64,000 nucleotides of DNA, taken from NCBI GenBank assembly GCA_030734395.1, contig JAUZTG010000021.1, positions 62,001-126,000 of the forward strand. Direction: 5' to 3'. This document shows, piece after piece, positions 9,547 through 19,788 of this stretch. Source of the DNA: Sarocladium kiliense (taxonomy: Eukaryota > Ascomycota > Sordariomycetes > Hypocreales > Sarocladiaceae). The notes below the pieces were generated by a model that worked only from the letters and a program-made list of their open reading frames with translations, did no database searches and was not told the origin of the DNA. Position numbers and translations under genes: made by a program. Positions within the stretch are counted from its first letter, which is position 1. Every line of letters begins with the position of its first letter.

Positions 9547-11913
9547 CTATCTGATTGACCGACGACATTTTTCCACAGCATCTGAAAGCTCTTGTGCGAA
9601 CCCATCCCTGGGTTGTTTGACGAAGCCTCGTTTCCTCTTCCGGGTCCGACTGTTGGGGCTCATATCACCTAGCGGTGGGCGACCGTAGAACTTTGCACGT
9701 TCCAGATCTACCGCCATGAGATTGCCATGTTCATCGCACAAGATGTTCCGTGGCTCTGCGTCATGGTGAAGGACTCGTAGTTTGTGCATGGCCGTGAATA
9801 TCTTGGTAACCCCATCAGCGACTGCTGCCTCATCAAGGCAACCACTGCGTTCGAATAAGGGCCAACCGGCCCAGCCAAGGAACATGAAGTGGGAGTAGAC
9901 GCCTCCATCGTAGTGACATGGCCGGATGAGCTGTATGCTGCCGAGGCATACGGGTATGTGCGTACCCTGGATGTCTACCAGTCGATCGTACATTGCGTTC
10001 TCGTCCTGCAATAATTTGCGGTCGAGGCTCTCCACACCCTTGGCAACGATCGTATAGCCGTGGGAGGTCAATCGCACCTTGAACATTGAGCCACGCGCCC
10101 CAGATCGATTCATCGATACACAATCCGCATCGCGACCGCGGTCTTTGGCAAGTTGGTCTCGTACGAGACAGAGAAACGAGCGTCGATCGATGTGCTCTTG
10201 CCCGTGACTTTTCAAGTTCGGGCAATTCTCATCCAGTGGCCCACCATGCGCTAAACCCTTGAGGCATGCCTGAGTACAGAAAGGTCGGCTTTGGATATTC
10301 TGCTTGTCTGTCGAACCCTGTCCTCGTGACTCTCCTTTGCGACTGACTCGATTTCCAGCTTTCACAGCCGCCGCAGGTTCCGAAACTGATCTCGAGCTGC
10401 GCGGGTTCGGGGAAGGGGACGGCGGATCCTCATCATCTGTATGGGCCTTGTCGAAGTTTGTATCCTGACAGGTTGCTTGAGACCTGGTGCGAATTGGGGA
10501 CCTCTTGAAACCCTTCCACCGCTGAGGCTTGTATAGGGAACCCGGAGACTTCTTGCCTTTGCCTCTCCGCTCCTCAGCAGGAATACTATGCAGGATATCG
10601 TCGTATTCAACAGCCCAGGTGCCAAGTCTATCAGCCTCGTCGTGCCACGATTCAGGGGGGGGGCGCGAGCGAAGAGCTTGCAGAACAAAGGCAAAGACTT
10701 GCGCAACGGCTGTGCGATGGAGCCTTGTTTCATCTTCGTCCATTACGTCCAACGTGGGTACGCACACTGAGTAGTAGACGGTAGAGGGATCGTCAGAGAT
10801 ATGAAGGAAGACAAAAGTCTGCCCGGTGCAGACATAGCCGTACTGGATGCCCTTGCCAATCATGTAAGAGAACAACTGAGTCACAACCGCGGCTGCGAGT
10901 CGTCGAGCGAAGTAGGGGAAGCCATCGCCATCCTGGTTGATCACGTCGCGTTCTGGTTCAATTGCGGACTCGAGCCCCGTCACAACCTCGTCAACACTCA
11001 GCTTGTGAGGCGCTTTGTATTCGATTGCCAGTTTCGGAGTGTTTTCACCATCCGACATCCGGTAAATGCAGAACTGGTCCGCTCGATTGCCCTTACCCTT
11101 CGCCTTTCGACGGGATCTGGGTGCGGCGCGGGGGTTCGGGGTTGATGCCACAACAGAGCGACCATCATTGCTGCCCAGGCTCATTTGCTCCATTGGCTCG
11201 GAGATGGTGTCTTGGTTGGTTCCTAGATTTGTATGGCTCTCGAACGTTACGGTGCCGCGGATGCCCAGTCGGCGCTGCAGGGTGGCGTCTGTGGATGCCG
11301 CTTGAATCAACTTTTCCACGGCGTTCTCGACAACATCGCGTTCAAAGTCTCGGAGCCCTATCTCACTGCTAATGGGTCTGAGAAGCGACCTGACGTATTC
11401 CATCTGATGCTGCGAGGGGAAGGCGGTGTTGGAAAAGAAGGAGTCACTGGTCGAGAGTGCATCCCAGATTTCCTCTTGGTGTGTTGCGAAGTCGTCCCAT
11501 GGTACGATGCGGCGAGGGAAGACTCGACCGACTGGGTCAGTGGTGTCACCTTGAGTGGTCAAGGAGCGGTCGGTGATGACTTGTGCAGAGAGGTCAAGCG
11601 CATGGCAAGCCTCGAAGTACTGCTGGATAGTTTGCGGACGGGATGCGATGGTCAAGTGCTCGGCTGCTTCGCGACGACGCTGTTCTTCATCCCGCTGTTG
11701 TTCGTTCTGTCTTGCGCGATTCTCAGCTTCTTCGCGTCGGCGTTGCTCTTCTTCGCGCTGTTGTTCGTTCTGTCTTGCGCGATTCTCAGCTTCTTCGCGT
11801 CGGCGTTGCTCTTCTTCGCGCTGTTGTTCGTTCTGTCTTGCGCGATTCTCAGCTTCCTCGCGTCGGCGTTGCTCTTCTTCGAGCTGGCGGCGTAAAGCTT
11901 CGATGCCTTCCAT
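9547..11913 (-). CDS. Coiled coil / nuclease-like / protein-kinase-like fusion protein
   Basis: Single exon from ATG at 11913 (MEGIEALRRQL); the frame is open upstream to 12030. About 788 residues. Order: N-terminal charged coiled coil made of three near-identical 21-residue repeats (EEEQRRREEAENRARQNEQQR, roughly residues 10-75); a central domain with an E-x-K signature (LAIEYKAPHKLS, about residue 297) suggestive of the PD-(D/E)xK nuclease fold; a basic Ser/Pro-rich linker; and a kinase-like C-terminus with HHDAEPRNILCDEHGN and AVDLERAK near residues 715-740 in place of the usual HRD..N and DFG. A nuclease-like plus kinase-like layout is known in Crinkler-type eukaryotic effectors. The nuclease assignment rests on one short motif. 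Neighbour of the Ulp1-like gene, same strand. Confidence 0.72.
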   Translation of the reverse strand: MEGIEALRRQLEEEQRRREEAENRARQNEQQREEEQRRREEAENRARQNEQQREEEQRRREEAENRARQNEQQRDEEQRRREAAEHLTIASRPQTIQQYFEACHALDLSAQVITDRSLTTQGDTTDPVGRVFPRRIVPWDDFATHQEEIWDALSTSDSFFSNTAFPSQHQMEYVRSLLRPISSEIGLRDFERDVVENAVEKLIQAASTDATLQRRLGIRGTVTFESHTNLGTNQDTISEPMEQMSLGSNDGRSVVASTPNPRAAPRSRRKAKGKGNRADQFCIYRMSDGENTPKLAIEYKAPHKLSVDEVVTGLESAIEPERDVINQDGDGFPYFARRLAAAVVTQLFSYMIGKGIQYGYVCTGQTFVFLHISDDPSTVYYSVCVPTLDVMDEDETRLHRTAVAQVFAFVLQALRSRPPPESWHDEADRLGTWAVEYDDILHSIPAEERRGKGKKSPGSLYKPQRWKGFKRSPIRTRSQATCQDTNFDKAHTDDEDPPSPSPNPRSSRSVSEPAAAVKAGNRVSRKGESRGQGSTDKQNIQSRPFCTQACLKGLAHGGPLDENCPNLKSHGQEHIDRRSFLCLVRDQLAKDRGRDADCVSMNRSGARGSMFKVRLTSHGYTIVAKGVESLDRKLLQDENAMYDRLVDIQGTHIPVCLGSIQLIRPCHYDGGVYSHFMFLGWAGWPLFERSGCLDEAAVADGVTKIFTAMHKLRVLHHDAEPRNILCDEHGNLMAVDLERAKFYGRPPLGDMSPNSRTRKRKRGFVKQPRDGFAQELSDAVEKCRRSIR
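11697..11890 (-). repeat. Three tandem 63-bp repeats coding for a coiled coil
   Basis: In-frame direct repeats of 63 bp, almost identical at DNA level, encoding 21-residue Glu/Arg/Gln units at the start of the nuclease-kinase-like protein, followed by a partial fourth unit. The near identity suggests recent expansion or homogenisation; copy number may vary between strains. Confidence 0.88.
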
Positions 11914-12030
11914 TGTGTCTGCTTGGACAACAGATAATGCAAGGTTGGGTAAGTTGGTGATTAAGCCGACAGCGTGGGGTGTAGGACTGGGGCGTGTTTG
12001 TTTACCGAACTGCTTCTTGTACAGGCCCAC

Positions 12031-13550
12031 AGCTTACCGACAGGGGTTGGTGGACCCAGCCCAGCCCAGCCCAAAAGCCGACGCGGCGTTCCACAGGCAG
12101 TTACCCTGCAGCGCCTACAGGTCTTGGATCAGGCGTGGATCAGCCGCAACACCGAGCCTGGCAATGAAAATAGCAGCTATCTCGGTCGCAGGTTGCTGAA
12201 TACGCTGCCCACGGCCAAAGAGGTTTGTTTTTACACGCCTAGAGTCAACTGAAGCTCCCCGGCTAGGCTATTGCTGCCTGTACGAGCCCGCGAAAACCCC
12301 CTCGTAGCAATTCCGTTGCAGAGTCCCCTCAAGGCACGAAGCTCTCTGTCAGGGCGCCTCCAGAAGTAAAGCACTTCTCCCGATTCGAATGCATTATTGC
12401 TGAAATGATTTTAGCAGGGGCAGTGCGCCAACTGGATTGATGGAAAGCCGCGGGATCAATAACTGCCTGCTTGGCGGCGACTTTACTCTCGAAGCCATGC
12501 TTTGTAAGGACAGAGGGCGGGTTGTAGGCTTCCTTGATGCTATTGTTGCTCGTCGCTGACAGCGCGACTTTAGACACAGATTTCTTGCCCAATGAAGCTG
12601 ACTAAAACTCGGGGGGTGTTTCCCTCCGAGCATGACTTCACCTCAGGGTATCCGGATTGCCTGCCGCAGACCAGAGTCCCTGATGCCGCTGTCACAATTG
12701 AACTCAGTTCCAAATTCAGCGGAAATAATCGCTTTCATAGGCTTTTTCGCTGAGAATGAAAAGTAGAAATAAGGCATATTTACGGTGGCACAGGGCCATC
12801 AGGCCGCTACTTGGCGCTACCGCCCAACGGGTCTGACGATGGCGAGCTTCGCCATCTGGAGCGCTCAATCGTCTCCCGCCTCTAGCCAAGGTTTTGCCCG
12901 CATTCAAGATACCTGCTGATGCTTGGCGCGGACGTTGGCCTAGTCTAGCGATGAACAAATTGCGAGAGCACATCGATGACCTTGCATCCTCTTCCCGAAC
13001 GCATTAGGAACGTGCTAATGATGATGCAGATGCTAAGGAAGGTAGAATAGAAAGGCATGGCTTTCAAGATGGGCGAGGTCTGTTTGTCTGTAATCTTGTA
13101 CTGCCACACGGTCTTTCGTCCACCGTGGCCGTTGATTCGATCAAAAGATCTAGCACGCACAGCGACGAACCTTTGAACAGCACCAAGGATTGCGACACAC
13201 AGCGACGAGGTGCTTAAACACCCTAGGGCGGGAGTCCCCTGAACAGCGACGCGCAGCTACGAGGATTCCGACGCGCACGCGACGAGGGCAGCGACAAGGG
13301 CAGCGACGATCTCCGCGAACAGCGTCAAGGATTGCAACGCACGCGATCCAGCAGTCACATTGAAGAGGAGGGGAGCGCCGACGAATTTGTGGATTCCCGG
13401 ATTATCCCCTACCACGCACTCCCGACGAGCCTGCTCATGGGGTTGCAGATATCGACGACTGCAGCCAGGCATCTGCACTACCTGAGCCCGGCGACACCAC
13501 AACTAGCTTCGCACCTAGCCTCACGTCTGATTTCACGGTCGATCGCCTAA
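12031..13550. other. Gene-poor stretch
   Basis: No convincing gene. Short frames such as 12329-12592 (minus) show no family features. Around 13150-13350 a short motif close to CAGCGACGA recurs irregularly, which looks like low-complexity or decayed repeat sequence next to the LINE remnant. A short CAGCC-type repeat lies at 12057-12072. Confidence 0.45.
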
Positions 13551-13859
13551 AACGACAGAGACAGCCACCAAGTCCTGAATCGAAGTTTACCACCCGAAGC
13601 CCCCCGTCTAAGAGTCGCCATTCCCATGTGACAAGGAGGATAAGCCAGAGGTCACCTGTCTTTGGTCTTCATGTGGATGAAGCTGAACGGATGTGGGTGG
13701 AAACGTACTGAAAAGAGGGGCACATCTGCTTCCACGTTGAGGAGGAGATCAAGACTTACCGGAGGGATGACGAGAAAGAGTTGCGGCAGCTTACCACCCA
13801 AATCCGCACGAAACGTGCGCAGCGCCGTTCGCGGAGATCGCCGCAATCCTCGTCGCTGA

Positions 13860-14242
13860 CAGCAACATGGAAATCGTCGACGACTCAGAATGATCAGTCA
13901 AAATATGCTCACAATACTACAGTAACAACGTTAGAACATCAAGAGACACAGTGATGTCCAAGCTCCTCCGCGGCCCCAGGATTAACAACTATGACATCCT
14001 CGCCCTCCAGGAACCATGGAGAACCGTTCAGTGAAACTACACACCATCCAGCAAAGGACCAATTCCATCTCTGCTACCCAGAAAGCGGAGTAGCTGACCC
14101 AGCCAGGGCATGCGGAATAGATGAGGAGACTCCACCGCGTACTCTGTGGTGGTGGTGGGGTAGCGACATCCGGGTGGCCCGACCTTCACGGAAGCGAACC
14201 ATCAAGTTAATGGACGTTGCACGGTTATTGACCTATGCCTGA
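13860..14242 (+). pseudogene. Remnant of a Tad-like LINE, start of endonuclease region
   Basis: The frame around 13929-14033 reads NVRTSRDTVMSKLL and then YDILALQEPWR. This is the conserved opening of the apurinic-like endonuclease domain of fungal Tad/I-type LINEs. The frame breaks at a stop just after and resumes in another frame near 13991-14242 (TTHHPAKDQFHLCYP, also typical). Nothing of the reverse transcriptase follows. Upstream sequence at about 13700-13860 may be decayed ORF1. Non-functional. Confidence 0.68.
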
Positions 14243-14405
14243 CCACCATTGGCCTAACCGACAGGTATGAAGGCGGGAAAGGGGGTGAGAATGGATGCTC
14301 GCTGACAACTGCCCGGCCTTTGATGCAGCTTCCTTTCAGGTAAGACTTCTCACACGAATGGCTTTGGCATCGTTCCCACCATCTGCAAAAGGTCCGAGCC
14401 TGTTA

Positions 14406-14460
14406 TGTTGTTGGTGATGTGTATCCAAGCTGTGTTGTTGGTGATGTGTATCAAAGCTGT
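14406..14460. repeat. Two tandem copies of a 27-bp unit
   Basis: GTTGTTGGTGATGTGTAT followed by CCAAGCTGT (second copy TCAAAGCTGT-like) appears twice in direct tandem with a 27-bp period. Non-coding as far as I can see. Confidence 0.8.
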
Positions 14461-15008
14461 GCATTAGCGCGCGGCTGTTCTTGCCGGTTCAAGCCTTAGC
14501 GTTGACCCGACAGCTTGGTTCAGTGTGGGTGAGGTGGCGCTCGATTGGAGGCGGGAGGAGGGGGAGGGGCCGGGCGGCCGCCTCCAAGAACTGTAATTGC
14601 AGCTGACGGCCCACCTATATATGCCATGTCGAGCATGGTGGTGACTTACGCGGCAAGACATGGTGGGCTCGGAATCACTGCCATATCGAGGTCAGAGGAA
14701 TTCTCTTATGGTAAAAAGGGACTAGGATCAGCTGAGGACGGGGATCAGAGCCGATCGGGCGTGGCAACGAGGGACATGGTCCGACCTGTACCATATATGT
14801 AAAGCCTCACCGGCTACTGGGCGTAAGCATCGAGTTACACTATTCAATTCTGGTTAGGGGAAACCCGTCCAGACTATGTAAATGCCCTGGCAGATATTCT
14901 GATACCATCCATACGAGCGTGTTTACCAGATCCCTTCCTAAATTGCACGTTCATTGGTATTCCCATCCAGAGACTGGCAAGGATGGAAGTGCGGACTGGG
15001 ATGTTGTC

Positions 15009-15110
15009 TCAGGCGCATTCAACCACGCCACCAACTTCTCAATATCAATGCAAGATGGCGCAAGCATGTTCTAATCCAGCAAGGCCTCGTCGGGGTGTGG
15101 CGAATTGGCC
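15009..15110 (-). repeat. Decayed tandem copy of the neighbouring coiled-coil exon
   Basis: This segment aligns, with substitutions, to 15222-15320. In the minus-strand frame it reads NMLAPSCIDIEKLVAWLN, matching ENMPVPPEIDIEKVVARLN of the intact exon, with a stop codon just before. The two copies are about 213 bp apart. The decayed copy overlaps the inferred 3' exon of the intact gene in a different frame. Confidence 0.65.
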
Positions 15111-15308
15111 CCATAGGGATGGGTGTAGGGGGATGGAAGACAAGCTTCTCCAAGGACTTATCCTGGTCAGTGCATTCGGCTTTGGTGAGGTGAAGCAGCT
15201 ACCTACCATCCTTTGAATGTTTTCCTCAAGCATATTCAGCCGCGCCACCACCTTTTCAATGTCGATTTCAGGCGGCACTGGCATGTTCTCGTCCAGTAAA
15301 AGGTCCAT
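15019..15308 (-). CDS. Short coiled-coil protein (spliced)
   Basis: Model: exon 1 at 15308-15207, intron 15163-15206 (GTAGGT start, GCACTGACCAG end, 44 bp), exon 2 at 15162-15019, about 81 residues. The N-terminus is acidic (MDLLLDENMPVPPEIDIEK) and runs into a leucine-zipper-like helix (VVARLNMLEENIQRM, then DKSLEKL from exon 2). No known family. It belongs by size and structure to the group of short coiled-coil genes between 15 and 28 kb. The intron is short, so the exon 2 assignment is less certain than exon 1. Confidence 0.48.
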
Positions 15309-15578
15309 GTCGGCGAAGTGTGGCGAGTTGACATCAAAGATGGTCCTCGCGGGTTCACGTCTTTACCGTGCTCTTATATCTGTGCACCATCTAGCAGGGT
15401 TACATGTGGCAAACTACTGAGAAGATCAAGCGGGACACCGAAGGATCAACATATTAGTGATCCAGCGGTAGCCGCCAGAAGACGAAGACAATGCTCGGCT
15501 ACGCACGCAACTATTTAAAGAAGAGAGCTGACCTTTCAACAGACTTCTAAATTAGACCATAAACTACCTACAAACAGC

Positions 15579-15913
15579 ATGCCACAACAAGACCGACCAA
15601 ACCCACGAAGCTGCGACCCTCGCTGGATTCAGCCCCAGATCACTTGGGTGAACAACCTTCCTGAAAGTTCACTTCAAGCCTCTCTACAGGCAACTGAGGC
15701 GCTGGCTTCCGAGATCAAGCAACTTACTATCCAAGTCCAGAGCCTGAAGCAAGGCAAGTCAAGTGAGCCTTTGCTCGCGTAGCAGATTAACTGACTGTCG
15801 AAGCTATTGCCAATGCAGCGCCTTCGCAGGAGGGGGACAAAGGACGCATCATCATGAGACAGCAGGCGCTGTTGGAGGATGTGGCTTCTGATTTAGGCTT
15901 ATTGCAGAAATGA
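15579..15913 (+). CDS. Short coiled-coil protein (spliced)
   Basis: Model: 15579-15762 and 15819-15913 around a 56-bp intron (15763-15818: GTGAGC start, TTAACTGAC branch, ATGCAG end), about 92 residues. The N-terminus is Pro/Asn-rich (MPQQDRPNPRSCDPRW). A helix with regular Leu/Ile spacing follows (ASEIKQLTIQVQSLKQG). Exon 2 adds another helix (MRQQALLEDVASDLGLLQK). A TATTTAAA box lies about 65 bp upstream of the ATG. Function unknown; a structural or dimerising protein is an inference from the heptads. Confidence 0.6.
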
Positions 15914-16220
15914 TATACGGCGTAGAATTTAAGGTTCATACTGTTGTCGTTTAAGCACCTTCCTCTTTAGTAATTTCTTCGGGTCTACAGCAATTACGCG
16001 CGATTAAGCGAACCTTGTTCGTTATTTGACTGCCCGTGGAGGGCGAATGTCACCCTACACTGGAGAGCAATAACATTGAGTTGCTCTGCATCCATGACGT
16101 GCACAAAGTGGGGCGCATATCACATTTATCACATGGGAAGATACCAGTTTCTCATCACACTGTGCGACACTGTGCCTATGATTTTCTAATTCTGACAACA
16201 GCGTGAAGCTTGCAAGTACA

Positions 16221-16871
16221 TCAAGCCCGCCTTATCTTCCTTCGTTTGTAAATCGCGCCTTCTGCTACTTCGCGTAGCTTGAAAGTGGAGATGCGTCTCT
16301 GGAGTGGCGAGATAGCTAGAGTTTTTATACAACCGACTCTGGTGCGTGCCCGCAGCATCGGCAAAGCCTTCAGTGTTGGTGTGGAGCCATGTGGCGTCAG
16401 TAAAAGTTGAGGCGAAGGGGTTTGAGGAGAAGCTGTGATGCTATTTGCATCTCCAACGTCCTGTAGATACCTGGAACTTGCAGCTGGCTGAAACAGCATC
16501 TGTGGAGGGTCTAACTTGGGCCAGTCCAGATACTCTGGACGAGCTGTAGGCATTAAGCTAGACACACCACAGACTGCTCTGCGTGGTGGATCTGCTCGCA
16601 GAGGCACACGATCATCTGTGGTCCGTGTGATTTGGTGACCCAGCGATCTTCCCTGGCTAGGGCAGACATGGAGCTGCGGGATGCGCGTGCAATCAGAACT
16701 GTACCAGTCCGAGTAGAAATGCTCGCTTGTGTGCCTGAGTCTTTGATCTCCCCTCTTGATGAATACGGCAACACTAGCCCCAAGATTATCCAACTCGACG
16801 GCTTTTCTCATGATACTCCCAGCTCGAGCCTTGATGCTTCGACAAGGGTCTTGCGGAGGCGGGCGTGGCAT
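16221..16871 (-). CDS. MADS-like (SRF-type) short protein, putative
   Basis: Single exon from ATG at 16871, 216 residues. Near the N-terminus it reads IMRKAVELDNLGASVAVFIK. This resembles the heart of the MADS/SRF DNA-binding domain, where a basic helix containing a K-A-x-E-L pattern is followed by a beta strand with alternating aliphatics. A short F-Y-S-x-W-Y-S motif follows. The rest is Pro/Ser-rich and ends in a basic tail (YKRRKIRR) that may direct nuclear import. The similarity is partial and the start may be wrong. A CATAAATAC box lies about 110 bp upstream. The gene at 18350-18738 has a similar motif. Confidence 0.48.
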   Translation of the reverse strand: MPRPPPQDPCRSIKARAGSIMRKAVELDNLGASVAVFIKRGDQRLRHTSEHFYSDWYSSDCTRIPQLHVCPSQGRSLGHQITRTTDDRVPLRADPPRRAVCGVSSLMPTARPEYLDWPKLDPPQMLFQPAASSRYLQDVGDANSITASPQTPSPQLLLTPHGSTPTLKALPMLRARTRVGCIKTLAISPLQRRISTFKLREVAEGAIYKRRKIRRA

Positions 16872-17452
16872 TCTGTGAGACGTAGGGAGTCGAGGCTCAT
16901 GCAGCTTCCGGGCTTAGGAAATCAATCAGAATAGTGAAAGCGGGTGGCCTTCATCCGACAGGACCATACGATCAGGAGTATTTATGTAAGTCTATGCTAT
17001 ATTTAGACCAGTTTGTGAGCAGGAGCCGTGTTGCGACACACCAGGCAGGGCTATTTCGAGAACCTTAGCTACGTGAGAAGAGTGATCTCATTCGGGACAG
17101 AGAGAGCCACGCTTCTTTGCCGCCTGCAACCCAACCTATTTATAGGCATGTGAGTCACTTGAATGTAGTAGAGATCACCTCTGGTCAGAATGGGGAGGTC
17201 ATGCGAACCGGACATCTTGTGACTAGGGAGTGTGTTGTGGTTTTACACAGCTGATCATAGGTCGCAAGTCACCGTCCGCAGATTGAAAGATGGTATAGGT
17301 TTGTCAAGGTGTGTGATTCGATGTGGTCATTGCTATACTGTATCCGCTACAGTATGATTGAGCCATCCTAAGTACTATTCGTGGTACACTCCTTGGGCTG
17401 CGCGCTGTGCTCAATTTCAACCTCAGGCCTCGATTTGGCCATTTGTCCACGA

Positions 17453-17845
17453 TCAGGCCAGGCACTCCCTGAGTTCGAATTGCGGATTGTACCCCACGGT
17501 GCCTTGTAACATGTCAGCCTTATTGCTTTTGGCATTCTTAGGGAAGCGCACCAAGTGGGCAAGAGCCAGGCCCAATCGCTGATTCTCCATGATGAGACGA
17601 GAGGACTGTGACCTCTCCACTTCCAGCAAACGCTGCAGCTGCTTGTTGTGAACATGACAGCTGGCTAACTCAGCTTTCACCTGCTCATACCGGTGCGCTA
17701 TGTCTCGAACGGAATTGGCTGCCCGATAACAATCGTGTTCATAGACATGGACCGTGAGATTGCAGGATTGCGGGGGCTGTTCGCTTTTGGCGTCGACCCT
17801 TTGTTCGAAAGGGGGGAGCGTTGATTGCTGGTGGATCGATGCCAT
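17453..17845 (-). CDS. Short coiled-coil protein
   Basis: Single exon from ATG at 17845 (MASIHQQSTLPPF), 130 residues. After a Pro/Gln-rich start there is a long helix with heptad-like hydrophobics from about residue 40 to 100 (for example DIAHRYEQVKAELASCHVHN and RLLEVERSQSSRLIMENQRL). No signal peptide, membrane segment or catalytic motif. Family not recognised. One of at least nine such small genes in the region. Confidence 0.55.
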   Translation of the reverse strand: MASIHQQSTLPPFEQRVDAKSEQPPQSCNLTVHVYEHDCYRAANSVRDIAHRYEQVKAELASCHVHNKQLQRLLEVERSQSSRLIMENQRLGLALAHLVRFPKNAKSNKADMLQGTVGYNPQFELRECLA

Positions 17846-18349
17846 CTTTTAAGAGAACAATGCAGCAGTGTTTGCAGATGAACCTGAGGTCTGATAGTGG
17901 GAAGGGGACTCTTGAAATACATTTTCCGTCCTCAGGATGGCTGGGCTTCGATAGCTCCCTACCTGGAGTATGCTACCTTGATTGTTAACATGCTGCTGCA
18001 CAGTGCCTTTAATTATCAACCCGTACTGTGGGACAGCCCTATTACCTTACGCTGAGCTTGGCGTTTCCGACAGTCAAGGTCGAATGCTGCACTGCACCTC
18101 GGCGTCCAATCGGAAAGACTATCACCTCCGCGCAGCTCGCGGCTAATTCCTGTTTCGCCAAGACTCTCGCTTATGAGTGCAACACAACAGACCATTGACT
18201 TAGATAGGCACGTTCGCAAGAGGGAAGCTGCTACGGGTTTCTAGATATAGCTTAGAACGGCTCTGAGTAATATGATAGGATAATTTCACAGTCTCCGTGT
18301 GTCGTGACAAACACTGACGTAGCCCACCCAGGGCCTTCATTACCGGTTT

Positions 18350-18738
18350 TCAGACCTTAGCAACGGTAGGAAGCGATGGAACCTTGAGTTGGCTGAAGCG
18401 CTTCCGCATGTCCTCCACCTCGCTTTGAATTGCTGCATTGTCATCTGATTGGACGATGGCCTTCTTGCCCTTTGGCGCTTGTATGATCTTTGCCTCCTAT
18501 TGTCTGTCAGCTACAGGCCTCGGTTTGTCACAAGGATCCTCACCAAATCTTCGAGCCCAGGACCAGGCCATGATGGATCTGTTGTGGTCTTGTACAGCTC
18601 TGGTTTCTTCATGTCGCGGCCACGGATAAGCAGAGCCACGTCTTGCCCAGAAATAGCAGAGAGTTCCGATACCTTGTGTAAGAGGCTTCTCAGTCGCCTT
18701 TTCTTCATCACTCTCAAATCTCGTTTTGTACGCGGCAT
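18350..18738 (-). CDS. MADS-like (SRF-type) short protein, spliced
   Basis: Model: exon 1 at 18738-18544, intron 18497-18543 (GTGAGG start, GTAGCTGAC branch, AATAG end), exon 2 at 18496-18350, about 113 residues. Residues 1-45 are basic and read MPRTKRDLRVMKKRRLRSLL, followed by HKVSELSAISGQDVALLIRG. This is the MADS-like layout of a basic helix, K-x-x-E-L, then an aliphatic beta strand. Exon 2 gives a short helix (EVEDMRKRFSQLKV). The splice fits well because both sides are in frame and the downstream frame is open to a stop. A transcription-factor role is inferred from resemblance only. Probably a distant paralogue of 16221-16871. Confidence 0.55.
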
Positions 18739-18898
18739 GATGCTTCTTTGTGTCAAGGTTGAGCAAGCATGGTAGCATGGTTGGAAGGTGGCACACCACA
18801 CGGTCTTATAGCTGGATGGAGACAAAGTACATGCACGACGACGGAACGTCCAGATAGGATACGGCGGCAAAAGTGGATTCATATTCTAATAATACATC

Positions 18899-19321
18899 CT
18901 ACTTAGTCATTGGAGCTTGGAGCCTGACACTGGACTCCTCGCTGTTCCTCTTCACATGCCCCCCAAGAAATTCTACGCGATCCATGAGTGTCCAGCACTC
19001 CGCCTTCGCCTCCCTAGCCTCCCGGCTCAGTCTCCAGTATGCCTCAGACAGTTTCTCATGTTCCGCTTGCCACCACTCATTTGTCTGCGATGCGCGTTCC
19101 AATGCCGCGACAAGCCGTGTTATTTCATTCTTCGCCGAGGCCAGCTCGTCGCGTAGTCGACAAAGCTGCGATGGCCAGGGCAGGGTGTTTCCTGTCGTAT
19201 GTCGACGGTACGGATTTGGGAGCTGCAGCCGGTTATCCTCTGCAATCGGGGGTAGTCGAAGAGATTCAGCCTACGTGAGTGTAAGTTAGCAGCTTGAACG
19301 GGGCCTGAGGCTAAGTACCAT
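18899..19321 (-). CDS. Short coiled-coil protein, first exon only the ATG
   Basis: Model: exon 1 is just ATG (19321-19319), followed by a 48-bp intron (19271-19318: GTACTT start, GCTAACTTAC branch, CGTAG end), then exon 2 at 19270-18899, about 124 residues. Exon 2 is open throughout: Pro-rich start (AESLRLPPIAEDN), then a long helix (QLCRLRDELASAKNEITRLV, WRLSREAREAKAECWTL). Trp-rich patch NEWWQAEHEKL. The gene may instead begin at another upstream ATG through a different splice. Family unknown. Confidence 0.52.
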
Positions 19322-19788
19322 AATGTCGCTTTTGACTGATTGCTTTGTGATGAGGTTGGTGAAGGTTGAGTTAACTCTCAAGCGAGTGGCGTTTCCTTCC
19401 TTTAATAACTAAGAAGAGTACGGTATCGGTAACTACAGTAGCTCTCGTACGAACTCTACGCAGAGGGCCCCCCTCTACTATACGAAACCATCCAAGAACT
19501 AATTATAGAATAAGCGAGGTTTCAAGAGGCGAGGGGAGGAGGGGGCCATAAGTGTACTGTAGACTGAAGGTAAACGCGCGCTTGCGAGGCGCTGTCATGA
19601 GAGGAAGGATCCACGTCGTCTCAATTATCCTATTCATGGCACGCGCCAAAAGACTCCTTCATCGAAGTGTAGATTCAGTACTTAAAGCACAAGACAGGAG
19701 CCTGACTGCTGTGATCTAGAGCGGCAATCACAAATCTATTCCATCTGGATATTCTCAGCTACAGTTTCGGAATTCAAGACCAGATACA

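Noticed and set aside
11555..12199. Plus-strand frames with Ser/Cys/Arg- or Leu-rich repeats
   Set aside because: Antisense of the three 63-bp coiled-coil repeats.
13257..13550. Functional gene in the CAGCGACGA-rich stretch
   Set aside because: Frames are short and repetitive; it looks like decayed or low-complexity sequence beside the LINE fragment.
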